Source: Capnocytophaga stomatis (GTDB lineage: Bacteria; Bacteroidota; Bacteroidia; Flavobacteriales; Flavobacteriaceae). Taken from it: a stretch of DNA of 64,000 nt. The position numbers and the translations under genes are program-made. Positions 46,016-52,524 of the stretch are shown one piece after another. Position 1 is the first letter of the stretch. Every line of letters starts with the position of its first letter. The DNA lies in assembly GCF_002302635.1 (NCBI RefSeq), contig NZ_CP022387.1:806001-870000 (forward strand). Direction: 5' to 3'. Below the pieces are notes generated by a model. That model was given only the letters and a program-made list of their open reading frames with translations, was not told where the DNA came from and did no database searches.

Positions 46016-46046
46016 TTGCAAGAAACAAAAATGTTTCATACATTTG
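46016..46046 (+). promoter_or_regulatory. hicAB promoter
   Basis: TTG at 46016-46018, a 20-base spacer and TACATTTG at 46039-46046, 28 bases before the hicA ATG. Operator 2 fills the spacer. Confidence 0.7.
46022..46037. promoter_or_regulatory. hicAB operator 2 (perfect palindrome between -33 and -7)
   Basis: A second copy of GAAACA-AAAA-TGTTTC lies exactly between the two promoter elements. Binding of the HicB DNA-binding domain here would block RNA polymerase. Confidence 0.75.
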
Positions 46047-46073
46047 CGGTGTTAATTTAAAGTTCATATAAAA

Positions 46074-46259
46074 ATGAAGGTATCAGAAATGTTACGTCTT
46101 TTAAAAGAAGATGGTTGGTTTCTGCATAGAGAAGGCAAAAAACATTCTCTATACAAACACGAGACCAAAACAGGTACTGTGATTTTACCAAGACATCCAG
46201 CTACAGAGTTGAAGAAGGGTACAGAGCAGTCTATTCTGAAACAGGCAGGGCTTAAATAA
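46074..46259 (+). CDS. hicA: HicA family mRNA-interferase toxin
   Basis: A 61-residue dsRBD-like protein: MKVSEMLRLLKEDGWFLHRE, the catalytic histidine in EGKKHSLYKHE, and VILPRHPATELKKGTEQSILKQAGL. HicA cleaves mRNA and is held inactive by HicB. The gene comes first, as in most hicAB pairs, and hicB starts 41 bases downstream. A 10-bp hairpin covers its stop codon. Confidence 0.93.
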   Translation: MKVSEMLRLLKEDGWFLHREGKKHSLYKHETKTGTVILPRHPATELKKGTEQSILKQAGLK

Positions 46260-46267
46260 GCCCTGCC
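46244..46267 (+). terminator. Hairpin spanning the hicA stop codon
   Basis: GGCAGGGCTT (46244-46253) and AAGCCCTGCC (46258-46267) form a perfect 10-bp GC-rich stem with an AAAT loop. The hicA stop (46257-46259) is in loop and stem. Only a short T tract (TTTAAA) follows, so it may be an attenuator or an mRNA processing or protection element between toxin and antitoxin coding regions. Confidence 0.55.
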
Positions 46268-46300
46268 CTTTAAATTAGTTAAACTTTGAATTTATCGCTT

Positions 46301-46702
46301 ATGGAAATCAGATTAATTTTAGAGAAATCGGCAACAGGATATTCTGCATATTCTGAAGATTTGAAAGGTGTTGCAACTGCAGGAGACACTATTGAGGAAG
46401 TAAAAGAAAACTTCAAAGAAGTACTTGATTTACAAGCAGATTACTTAGAGGAGGAGGGAAATACAACACAAGCTACCGAATTAAGAAATGCAAAGATTGC
46501 TTATTACTTGGACTTGAATACATTTTTTGAATACTATTCCTTATTCAATAAAAGTGAATTAGCGAAATATTTAGGAATAAATCCAAGTCATTTAAGGAGA
46601 TTATCCGGAACAAATATTGAATTATCAGAAAAAAAAGCCTTGCAAATCCAAAATGGATTACATAAGTTGGCAGATGATTTAAAGCAAATATGTTTTGCTT
46701 AA
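46301..46702 (+). CDS. hicB: HicB family antitoxin with C-terminal DNA-binding domain
   Basis: The start was set at the ATG at 46301 (MEIRLILEKSATGYSAYSED), giving 133 residues. The N-terminal partial RNase H-like fold (DLKGVATAGDTIEEVKENFKE) binds and blocks HicA. The C-terminal part has a helix-turn-helix (NKSELAKYLGINPSHLRRLSG) that should bind the paired palindromes upstream of hicA. This is the autoregulating type of HicB. Confidence 0.92.
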   Translation: MEIRLILEKSATGYSAYSEDLKGVATAGDTIEEVKENFKEVLDLQADYLEEEGNTTQATELRNAKIAYYLDLNTFFEYYSLFNKSELAKYLGINPSHLRRLSGTNIELSEKKALQIQNGLHKLADDLKQICFA

Positions 46703-46726
46703 CTTTTGAACTTTTAAATTAACGAC

Positions 46727-46757
46727 AAAGCCTTGAATCAGTTTTCAAGGCTTTTTT
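46727..46757. terminator. Bidirectional terminator between hicB and the integrase gene
   Basis: An 11-bp stem (AAAGCCTTGAA at 46727-46737 with TTCAAGGCTTT at 46744-46754) with flanking A and T runs. The stem is the same as in the terminator at 17835-17864. Confidence 0.8.
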
Positions 46758-46787
46758 ACAACTGCGATGCAATTCGTTAATACAAAA

Positions 46788-48053
46788 CTATTTGAATAGA
46801 TGACTATAATCTTCAGGAAGTTCAGCATCAATATCACGTAAGTACTGTTGTAAAGCTAAAAGTGTTGAATGTCCAGTGATAAGCATCAACTTATCATAAG
46901 TTTCCATTTGCCCATATTGAGTACGGAGTTCTCGATATAACTTTGTAATGAATGTATGCCTGAATGAGTACAATCCATAATCTTTGCCCAGCCCTAATTC
47001 ATCTTTGATGTCTTTAAATCGTTTACTCCAATAATCTCTCTTGTCAGTTTCATTGGTTGTCCAATAATTTGCCCCTTTTGGAGCAAATAAATAAAAATCA
47101 GGGTTCAATCCTCTGAAATGCTGAATTTCTTTCATCAGAATTTCAGGAATGATTTTGGTTTTAACTAATTTATTTTTTGCACGAACATTTAGTGTTGCGT
47201 CTGTAAAATCAATATCTTTCACTTGCAAACGACATACTTCAATGGGACGCAAAAAGTTATAGGATACAAACTTTACAAACAAAAGCAAATCCTTATCCTT
47301 TTGTTGCATAAGTGCAAAAACTTCATTTTCTTGAGTTTTTGTATAAGTTTTGTTGCGTTCGGGCTTGGCTTGTAACTTTTTAATTTTATCGGTTACATTG
47401 TGGGCTATAAGTTCGTTTTCCTCCAACGTTGAGAAAACAGCACTCAATACAGTAAGAGTATTGTTTCGATTTCTCGGGCTGGATTTTATTAGCACATAGT
47501 TGAGATAGTCGTTGATGTCTTTTTTGGTAATATCCGCAATGTTAGAGTTGTGCAAACCTCTCGCTTTGAGGTATTTTTTAAACTGCTCTACACGGCTTTT
47601 GTATTCCTTGAATGTACTTTCTTTGACAATATTTTTTTTAATTTCAAGCACGTAATCTAATGCGGATGAGCAAGTATATTTGTTTTCTGTATCTTCGCCT
47701 TCGTACGGAGAAAATCCGTCTTTCAGCAACTTTTCAACGATGTTTCGCAACCGATGAAAGGCTTTGTAACGTTCGTCAAACTCTTTGTATTCCTGATTAA
47801 TTTTGTAGTAGATTGATGGCTGTTTTACCATTTTCCCGTCCTTATTTCGGAAATAATAGTAAACATACCATCGTTTGTATTTAGCCATAATTTCCTGCTT
47901 TTGCTTATCTGAAAAAGCAGACAAAGGACTTTCCGAAACGATTTTAGGGAATATTTGAGGCTTCTTGTAAGGCTTCATATCGTAAGGTTCAAGCGAACAA
48001 AGGTTATACTCGCTTTTATACTCGGCACGGATTAAATGGGTAATATTCAACAT
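46788..48053 (-). CDS. Tyrosine recombinase/site-specific integrase
   Basis: A protein of up to 421 residues. The start is uncertain: ATG at 48053, or MKPYKKPQIF at about 47978, which is where related integrases tend to begin. It has an N-terminal SAM-like core-binding domain (about 130-230) and a C-terminal catalytic domain with Arg in FLRPIEVCRL, Tyr-x-x-Arg-His in LYSFRHTF (Tyr in place of the first His, as seen in other Bacteroidota integrases), His in LITGHST and nucleophile Tyr in ALQQYLRDID. It lies beside the 3' end of tRNA-Met, the usual att position, and drives the small hicAB island. Confidence 0.92.
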   Translation of the reverse strand: MLNITHLIRAEYKSEYNLCSLEPYDMKPYKKPQIFPKIVSESPLSAFSDKQKQEIMAKYKRWYVYYYFRNKDGKMVKQPSIYYKINQEYKEFDERYKAFHRLRNIVEKLLKDGFSPYEGEDTENKYTCSSALDYVLEIKKNIVKESTFKEYKSRVEQFKKYLKARGLHNSNIADITKKDINDYLNYVLIKSSPRNRNNTLTVLSAVFSTLEENELIAHNVTDKIKKLQAKPERNKTYTKTQENEVFALMQQKDKDLLLFVKFVSYNFLRPIEVCRLQVKDIDFTDATLNVRAKNKLVKTKIIPEILMKEIQHFRGLNPDFYLFAPKGANYWTTNETDKRDYWSKRFKDIKDELGLGKDYGLYSFRHTFITKLYRELRTQYGQMETYDKLMLITGHSTLLALQQYLRDIDAELPEDYSHLFK

Positions 48054-48055
48054 AA

Positions 48056-48081
48056 AAAAATACGCCTAAAAGCGTATTTTT
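48056..48081. terminator. Intrinsic terminator after tRNA-Met
   Basis: A perfect 10-bp stem (48056-48065 with 48072-48081) with a 6-base loop and A/T ends. It lies 18 bases beyond the tRNA 3' end and 2 bases before the integrase start. Confidence 0.8.
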
Positions 48082-48099
48082 CAAATAGTTATAACCTTG

Positions 48100-48173
48100 T
48101 AGCGAAGACGGGATTTGAACCCGTGACCTTTGGGTTATGAATCCAACGCTCTAACCAACTGAGCTACCTCGCC
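48100..48173 (-). tRNA. tRNA-Met (anticodon CAT)
   Basis: On the minus strand it starts GGCGAGGTAGCTCAG, has anticodon loop ATTCATAAC (CAT), a T-arm ACGGGTTCAAATCCCGT, and acceptor end CTTCGCT plus discriminator A. The acceptor stem has G-U wobble at the first and sixth pair. The D-arm and general form fit elongator Met; a tRNA-Ile2 (lysidine-modified CAT) cannot be excluded by eye. The integrase gene lies at its 3' side. Confidence 0.93.
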
Positions 48174-48291
48174 AATTCATAATCACTCTATCCGAGTTTG
48201 CGGGTGCAAAGTTAATATTTTTTTTTAATTCTACCAAATTTTCAAGATACTTTTCTCGTTTTCTTTATGTAAAAATTCGGAAAATACTATC

Positions 48292-48936
48292 CTAAGGTGC
48301 TAAACGCTCTATTTTCCAGTCGTAATCTTCGGTGAGCGTGTATCGGATGCGGTCGTGCAAGCGATTGGGACGTCCTTGCCAAAATTCAATAGACTGTGGT
48401 CGGACTAAAAATCCGCCCCAGTGTTTCGGTCGAGGCACTTCATCTGTGTATATTTCTTCCAATTTTTGTAATTCATTTTCCAAAAACTCCCTTGACGGAA
48501 TAACCTCACTTTGCGGAGAAACCAATGCTCCGAGCTTGCTTCCCAAAGGTCGGGATTCAAAATATCCATCGGAAAGATTTTCTGCCAGCTTTTCAGCTAC
48601 TCCCTTGATAATCACTTGTCGTTCCATACTTGCCCAAAAAAAAGACAAACAAATATTCGGATTCTGAGCAATCGCTTTGCCCTTTTCACTCAAATAATTG
48701 GTATAGAAAATGAATCCTTCGTAAGTGTATTTTTTTAAGAGAACAACTCTCGTTTTTGGAAAACCGTCCAACCCGATGGTAGAAACAGACATTGCGTTAG
48801 TTTCCTCAACACCGCCGTTTTCCTCCACTTCATAAAACCAAGTTTGGAACAATTGTATCGGATTATCAGGAACATTTACCTCCAACAATTCCTGCTTTTC
48901 GTAACTTTTTCGGTATTTGCTTAAATCTTCTTGCAT
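48292..48936 (-). CDS. pdxH: Pyridoxamine 5'-phosphate oxidase
   Basis: PdxH makes pyridoxal phosphate from pyridoxine or pyridoxamine phosphate using FMN. The start at 48936 (MQEDLSKYRKSY) gives 214 residues; an ATG three codons earlier is possible. Signatures are NAMSVSTIGLDGFPKTRVVLLK, GFIFYTNYLSEKGKAI, FFWASMERQVIIKG, the substrate/FMN region SPQSEVIPSR, and the C-terminal IEFWQGRPNRLHDRIRY. It follows rnz closely (about 12 bases). Confidence 0.95.
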   Translation of the reverse strand: MQEDLSKYRKSYEKQELLEVNVPDNPIQLFQTWFYEVEENGGVEETNAMSVSTIGLDGFPKTRVVLLKKYTYEGFIFYTNYLSEKGKAIAQNPNICLSFFWASMERQVIIKGVAEKLAENLSDGYFESRPLGSKLGALVSPQSEVIPSREFLENELQKLEEIYTDEVPRPKHWGGFLVRPQSIEFWQGRPNRLHDRIRYTLTEDYDWKIERLAP

Positions 48937-48948
48937 TGTTATCATTCA

Positions 48949-49860
48949 TTAATTATGAAAAACAAACTTCTTTCCGTCTTCGCTCAAAAGTGTGTTCGGG
49001 AAAACCTCTTGTGCCTCATCTAAAAATAATTTTTTATCGGAATACCTTGAGGAATAATGTCCTAAGATGAGAGTTTCCGCATTAGCATTTTTGGCAGTCA
49101 ATCCCGCTTGAAAAGCTGTGGAATGCATCGTTTTGATTGCCAAATCATTATGTTGTTTTAAAAATGTAGATTCGTGATAAACCACTCTCGCTCCCTGAAT
49201 TTCCTCAGCAAGCGACTCAAAATACAGTGTATCACTACAATAGGCATAACTTTGTGGAGAAATCGGGTTGAAGCTTAAAATTTCATTCGGAATAATTTCT
49301 CCATTCTCCAATTCAATATCCTTTCCGTTTTTTATATTCTGATAATCACATATTTGCACTCCGTAATTTTGAATAGCATCTATATTCAAACGGCGTTCGG
49401 TTTGCTTCTCTTGAAATAAAAATCCGTTAGTATAGACACGATGTTTCAAAGGAATGGTTCTTACTTGCACCTTTTCATCGTCCAATAATATCTCGGAAAC
49501 ATCTGATTCCAACTCGTGAAAATGTATGTAAAAAGATGACCACGCTCCGCCCAATTTCAGCAGTAGCAATATGGCTTCCTTGATGCCTTTCGGTCCGTAA
49601 ATGTGCAATTCGGTTTCCCTGCCCAAAAGCTGAAAAGTAGAAATAAGTCCGGGCAAACCGAAAAAATGGTCGCCGTGCAAATGCGAAATAAAAATATGTT
49701 TGATACGTGAAAACTTAACATTAGCATTACGTAGCGCCATTTGCGAGCCTTCCCCACAGTCAATCAAAAATAAGTGTCCCCGCATTTCCAAAACTTGCGA
49801 AGACGGACGAGCATTTGCCCGAGGCGTAGCACTATGGCAGCCTAAAATAGTGATTTCCAT
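48949..49860 (-). CDS. rnz: Ribonuclease Z
   Basis: A metallo-beta-lactamase-fold endoribonuclease of 303 residues that processes tRNA 3' ends. Zinc motifs: HxHxDH in FISHLHGDHFFGLPG (about 60-75), Asp in AYCSDTLYF (about 208) and His in LILGHYSSRY (about 270). It starts MEITILGCHSATPRANARPS. It is followed at 3-15 bases by pdxH and preceded by an outer-membrane protein gene 5 bases upstream. Confidence 0.94.
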   Translation of the reverse strand: MEITILGCHSATPRANARPSSQVLEMRGHLFLIDCGEGSQMALRNANVKFSRIKHIFISHLHGDHFFGLPGLISTFQLLGRETELHIYGPKGIKEAILLLLKLGGAWSSFYIHFHELESDVSEILLDDEKVQVRTIPLKHRVYTNGFLFQEKQTERRLNIDAIQNYGVQICDYQNIKNGKDIELENGEIIPNEILSFNPISPQSYAYCSDTLYFESLAEEIQGARVVYHESTFLKQHNDLAIKTMHSTAFQAGLTAKNANAETLILGHYSSRYSDKKLFLDEAQEVFPNTLLSEDGKKFVFHN

Positions 49861-49865
49861 CAAAT

Positions 49866-50579
49866 TTATTTTCTCCTTAAATCAAATTTATATCCTACTG
49901 AAAAAGTAAAACTTGATGTTGAAATTGTTTTTGCTTCACTGGCGTAATTTGTCCAACCATCAAAAGTAAAACGAAATACAAAGGGCTTATAGGTAATTCC
50001 TGCACCTAATGTTGGAGAAAATCCGTAACGTTTGTAACCATCATTCCCGAAAGGAATCTCTGTTTCTTCAGAATACGACCTTATACTGAATTTTCGTTTT
50101 CCTGACAAAAAGACATCCATATAACCCCCAACCAGAACATTGAAATACAAATCATTATACACTCTAACATTAAATTTTAAATTCAGCGGCGTATAAATTG
50201 TATGAATGTTTGTACGGTCGGTATAGGTTCCTCTGATAACTTCGGAATTTGATTCTCTGGCATTCCCCTTAATACTTTCACCTCGTGTAATATAAAACAC
50301 TCCTGACTCTACATCCAAAAAACGAAAAATCGGAAATTCCACATTTGCTCCGATATGGTAACCTATCTTGTAACTTTTCCCATTTCCATAATCAAGCCTT
50401 TCAAAATCAAATTGATAAGTAGGAAATACCCATCTATAATTATAGGTGATACCAGGATAAGTATCCACCTTGCTACTATAAGAGGCTTGATCAACATTTA
50501 ACCCAAACCGAGGAGTTACACTTTGTGAGAAGACACAAGTAACCATAAAAAAGCTCAACAAACACAGTAACTTTTTCAT
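49866..50579 (-). CDS. Outer-membrane beta-barrel protein (porin-like)
   Basis: A 237-residue protein with a signal peptide (LLCLLSFFMVTCVFSQ), alternating beta strands (VEFPIFRFLDVESGVFYITRG; LYFNVLVGGYMDVFLSG) and an aromatic-rich end SFTFSVGYKFDLRRK. This fits the outer-membrane protein beta-barrel families (PF13568 type) of Bacteroidota. There is no indication of substrate. It lies 18 bases downstream of a 108-residue unknown gene and 5 bases upstream of rnz. Confidence 0.72.
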   Translation of the reverse strand: MKKLLCLLSFFMVTCVFSQSVTPRFGLNVDQASYSSKVDTYPGITYNYRWVFPTYQFDFERLDYGNGKSYKIGYHIGANVEFPIFRFLDVESGVFYITRGESIKGNARESNSEVIRGTYTDRTNIHTIYTPLNLKFNVRVYNDLYFNVLVGGYMDVFLSGKRKFSIRSYSEETEIPFGNDGYKRYGFSPTLGAGITYKPFVFRFTFDGWTNYASEAKTISTSSFTFSVGYKFDLRRK

Positions 50580-50597
50580 AAAATAATCTGGTTATAT

Positions 50598-50924
50598 TTA
50601 AATACCCAAATCTCGTTGAATTTCTTCCATTTCAATAATGTCGTAAGCCTCTTGCAATGTGGGAGTTACATTTACATCATTGGGAATATTTCCGTACGTA
50701 ATCTCGTCATTTACAATAACAATCGACTTTTTATTTGTTTTATTGTGAAATTTTGAAATCTCAACAAAAGGTTTTAAATCCTTGTTTTCCAAATCTTTAA
50801 CCGACAACAAATCCAATATCAAATGGAACGATTTTAAATTTTCATCGTTTTTAAAATTTGAAATGAAATCCGGAAGTTCTGATTTTGAGATTTTTAAAAC
50901 TTTTATATCCTTTTCCTTAGTCAT
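50598..50924 (-). CDS. Small conserved protein, STAS-like, function unknown
   Basis: A 108-residue cytoplasmic protein with KVLKISKSELPDFISNFKND, an alternating alpha/beta pattern and the end PTLQEAYDIIEMEEIQRDLG, reminiscent of STAS/anti-sigma-factor-antagonist domains. In Flavobacteriia such genes commonly precede rnz and are sometimes misnamed ribonuclease Z; there is no metal motif here. It begins 4 bases after pyrB and is probably part of the pyrR-pyrB-rnz transcript. Confidence 0.6.
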   Translation of the reverse strand: MTKEKDIKVLKISKSELPDFISNFKNDENLKSFHLILDLLSVKDLENKDLKPFVEISKFHNKTNKKSIVIVNDEITYGNIPNDVNVTPTLQEAYDIIEMEEIQRDLGI

Positions 50925-50928
50925 ACTA

Positions 50929-51858
50929 TTATTGATTTATTTTCGAAGCCAACAAATAAATTACCGCCATTCGGATTGCTACTCCATTTTCCACCTGTTG
51001 AAGAATCACTGACTGCTCAGAATCAGCCACTTCACTGGTGATTTCCACACCTCTGTTTATAGGTCCAGGGTGCATCACAACAATCTCTTTGGGCAATGAA
51101 TTCAATATTTCTTTGGTCAGTCCGTATTGCTGAACATACTCACGTGTGGAAGGGAAATAGCTGATATCCAGACGTTCATTTTGTATCCGAAGCATATTGG
51201 CTACATCGCACCATTCCAACGCTTTACGCAAATCGGTTTCTACACCAACGCCCAATTCGTGTATGTATTTAGGAATGAGCGTTTTTGGTCCGCAAACCTT
51301 TACTTGAGCACCTTGCAATTGCAACGCAAAAATATTGGATAATGCCACTCGTGAATGCAATATATCGCCCACAATCACCACTTTTTTTCCTGCAACATCG
51401 CCCAATTTCTCTCGAATAGAATACGAGTCCAATAGGGCTTGCGTAGGATGTTCGTGAGCTCCGTCGCCTGCATTTATGATAGAAGCCTTTACGTGTTTCG
51501 ACAAAAACACTCCTGCCCCTGGATTAGGATGCCGCATAACCACCATATCCACCTTCATCGCAAGGATATTATTCACCGTATCTATTAGCGTTTCTCCCTT
51601 AGCCACAGAGGATTGCGATGCCGAAAAATTTATTATATCAGCAGAAAGACGCTTTTCAGCCAACTCAAATGAAAGCTTGGTTCGGGTACTGTTTTCAAAA
51701 AACAAATTCGCGATGGTAATATCACGCAACGAAGGAACTTTTTTTATCGGTCTGTTGATAACCTCCTTAAAATGGTCGGCGGTTTCAAAGATTAATTGTA
51801 TGTCTTTTTCTGTCAGATATTTAATTCCTAACAGATGATTTACACTTAACTGACTCAT
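50929..51858 (-). CDS. pyrB: Aspartate carbamoyltransferase catalytic subunit
   Basis: The 309-residue enzyme makes carbamoyl-aspartate, the committed step of pyrimidine synthesis. Carbamoyl-phosphate site: FFENSTRTKLSFELAEKRL (about 50-70); also NAGDGAHEHPTQALLDSYS and VMHPGPINRGVEI (Asp/carbamoyl contacts). No pyrI regulatory subunit is adjacent. It is 46 bases downstream of pyrR, which suggests PyrR-linked control. Confidence 0.96.
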   Translation of the reverse strand: MSQLSVNHLLGIKYLTEKDIQLIFETADHFKEVINRPIKKVPSLRDITIANLFFENSTRTKLSFELAEKRLSADIINFSASQSSVAKGETLIDTVNNILAMKVDMVVMRHPNPGAGVFLSKHVKASIINAGDGAHEHPTQALLDSYSIREKLGDVAGKKVVIVGDILHSRVALSNIFALQLQGAQVKVCGPKTLIPKYIHELGVGVETDLRKALEWCDVANMLRIQNERLDISYFPSTREYVQQYGLTKEILNSLPKEIVVMHPGPINRGVEITSEVADSEQSVILQQVENGVAIRMAVIYLLASKINQ

Positions 51859-51904
51859 ATTATTGTATATACTTTTTTAAAAGAAAATAAAACCTTCTTA
51901 ATCC

Positions 51905-52465
51905 TTATCCTTTATTCATAATATAAATGGCGTCTTCACCATCGTTTTCTTTCCATTTTACCACGACGCGTTCTTCATTAATCGCATCTACTTGCCTTCC
52001 TTTGTAATCGGGCTGAATAGGCAAATGCCGACTGAAACGTCTGTCGATAAGTACCAAAAGTTCTATTTCCGACGGACGCCCAAATGACTGAATCGCTGTC
52101 AGTGCCGCACGAATGCTTCTTCCTGTATGAAGCACATCGTCGATAAAAACCACTCGTTTATTTTCAACTATGAAATCAATTTTGGTGGAATTGGCTTCCA
52201 AAGGTTTGGTTCCTCTGCGGAAATCATCACGGAAAAAGGTAATGTCCAGCAAACCCAAGGAAATATTTTTGATTTTGTATTTCTCCTCAAGTAATGCAAC
52301 CAAACGTTTCGCTAAAAAAGCTCCTCTTGGCTGTATTCCAACAAAAGCTGTATTTGAAAAATCTCCGTGATTTTCAATTAGTTCACACGCCAAACGATGT
52401 AAAATTACATTCATTTCAGTATCTGAAAGTAATTGCTTTTTGTATTTATTCTCTGTACTCATCAT
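51905..52465 (-). CDS. pyrR: Bifunctional pyr operon regulator/uracil phosphoribosyltransferase PyrR
   Basis: A 186-residue type I phosphoribosyltransferase with the PRPP motif VVFIDDVLHTGRSIRAAL, plus FVGIQPRGAFLAKRLV, LDITFFRDDFRR and LIDRRFSRHLPIQPDY. PyrR can bind pyr mRNA and has UPRT activity. The first two codons are both ATG, so the start may be at 52462. The short pyrR-pyrB spacer (46 bases) has no evident terminator-antiterminator pair. Confidence 0.93.
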   Translation of the reverse strand: MMSTENKYKKQLLSDTEMNVILHRLACELIENHGDFSNTAFVGIQPRGAFLAKRLVALLEEKYKIKNISLGLLDITFFRDDFRRGTKPLEANSTKIDFIVENKRVVFIDDVLHTGRSIRAALTAIQSFGRPSEIELLVLIDRRFSRHLPIQPDYKGRQVDAINEERVVVKWKENDGEDAIYIMNKG

Positions 52466-52524
52466 TCATTTTTTATTGAAACAACAAATTTGTTATTTCT
52501 TCCATTCTTTATTTTTCCTAACTG

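Noticed and set aside
45793-46073. Second att site (copy of the tRNA-Met 3' end)
   Set aside because: I read through the gap and found no segment matching the T-arm or acceptor end of the tRNA.
50598-50924. Ribonuclease Z domain in the 108-residue protein
   Set aside because: It has no HxHxDH motif; the real rnz is the gene at 48949-49860.
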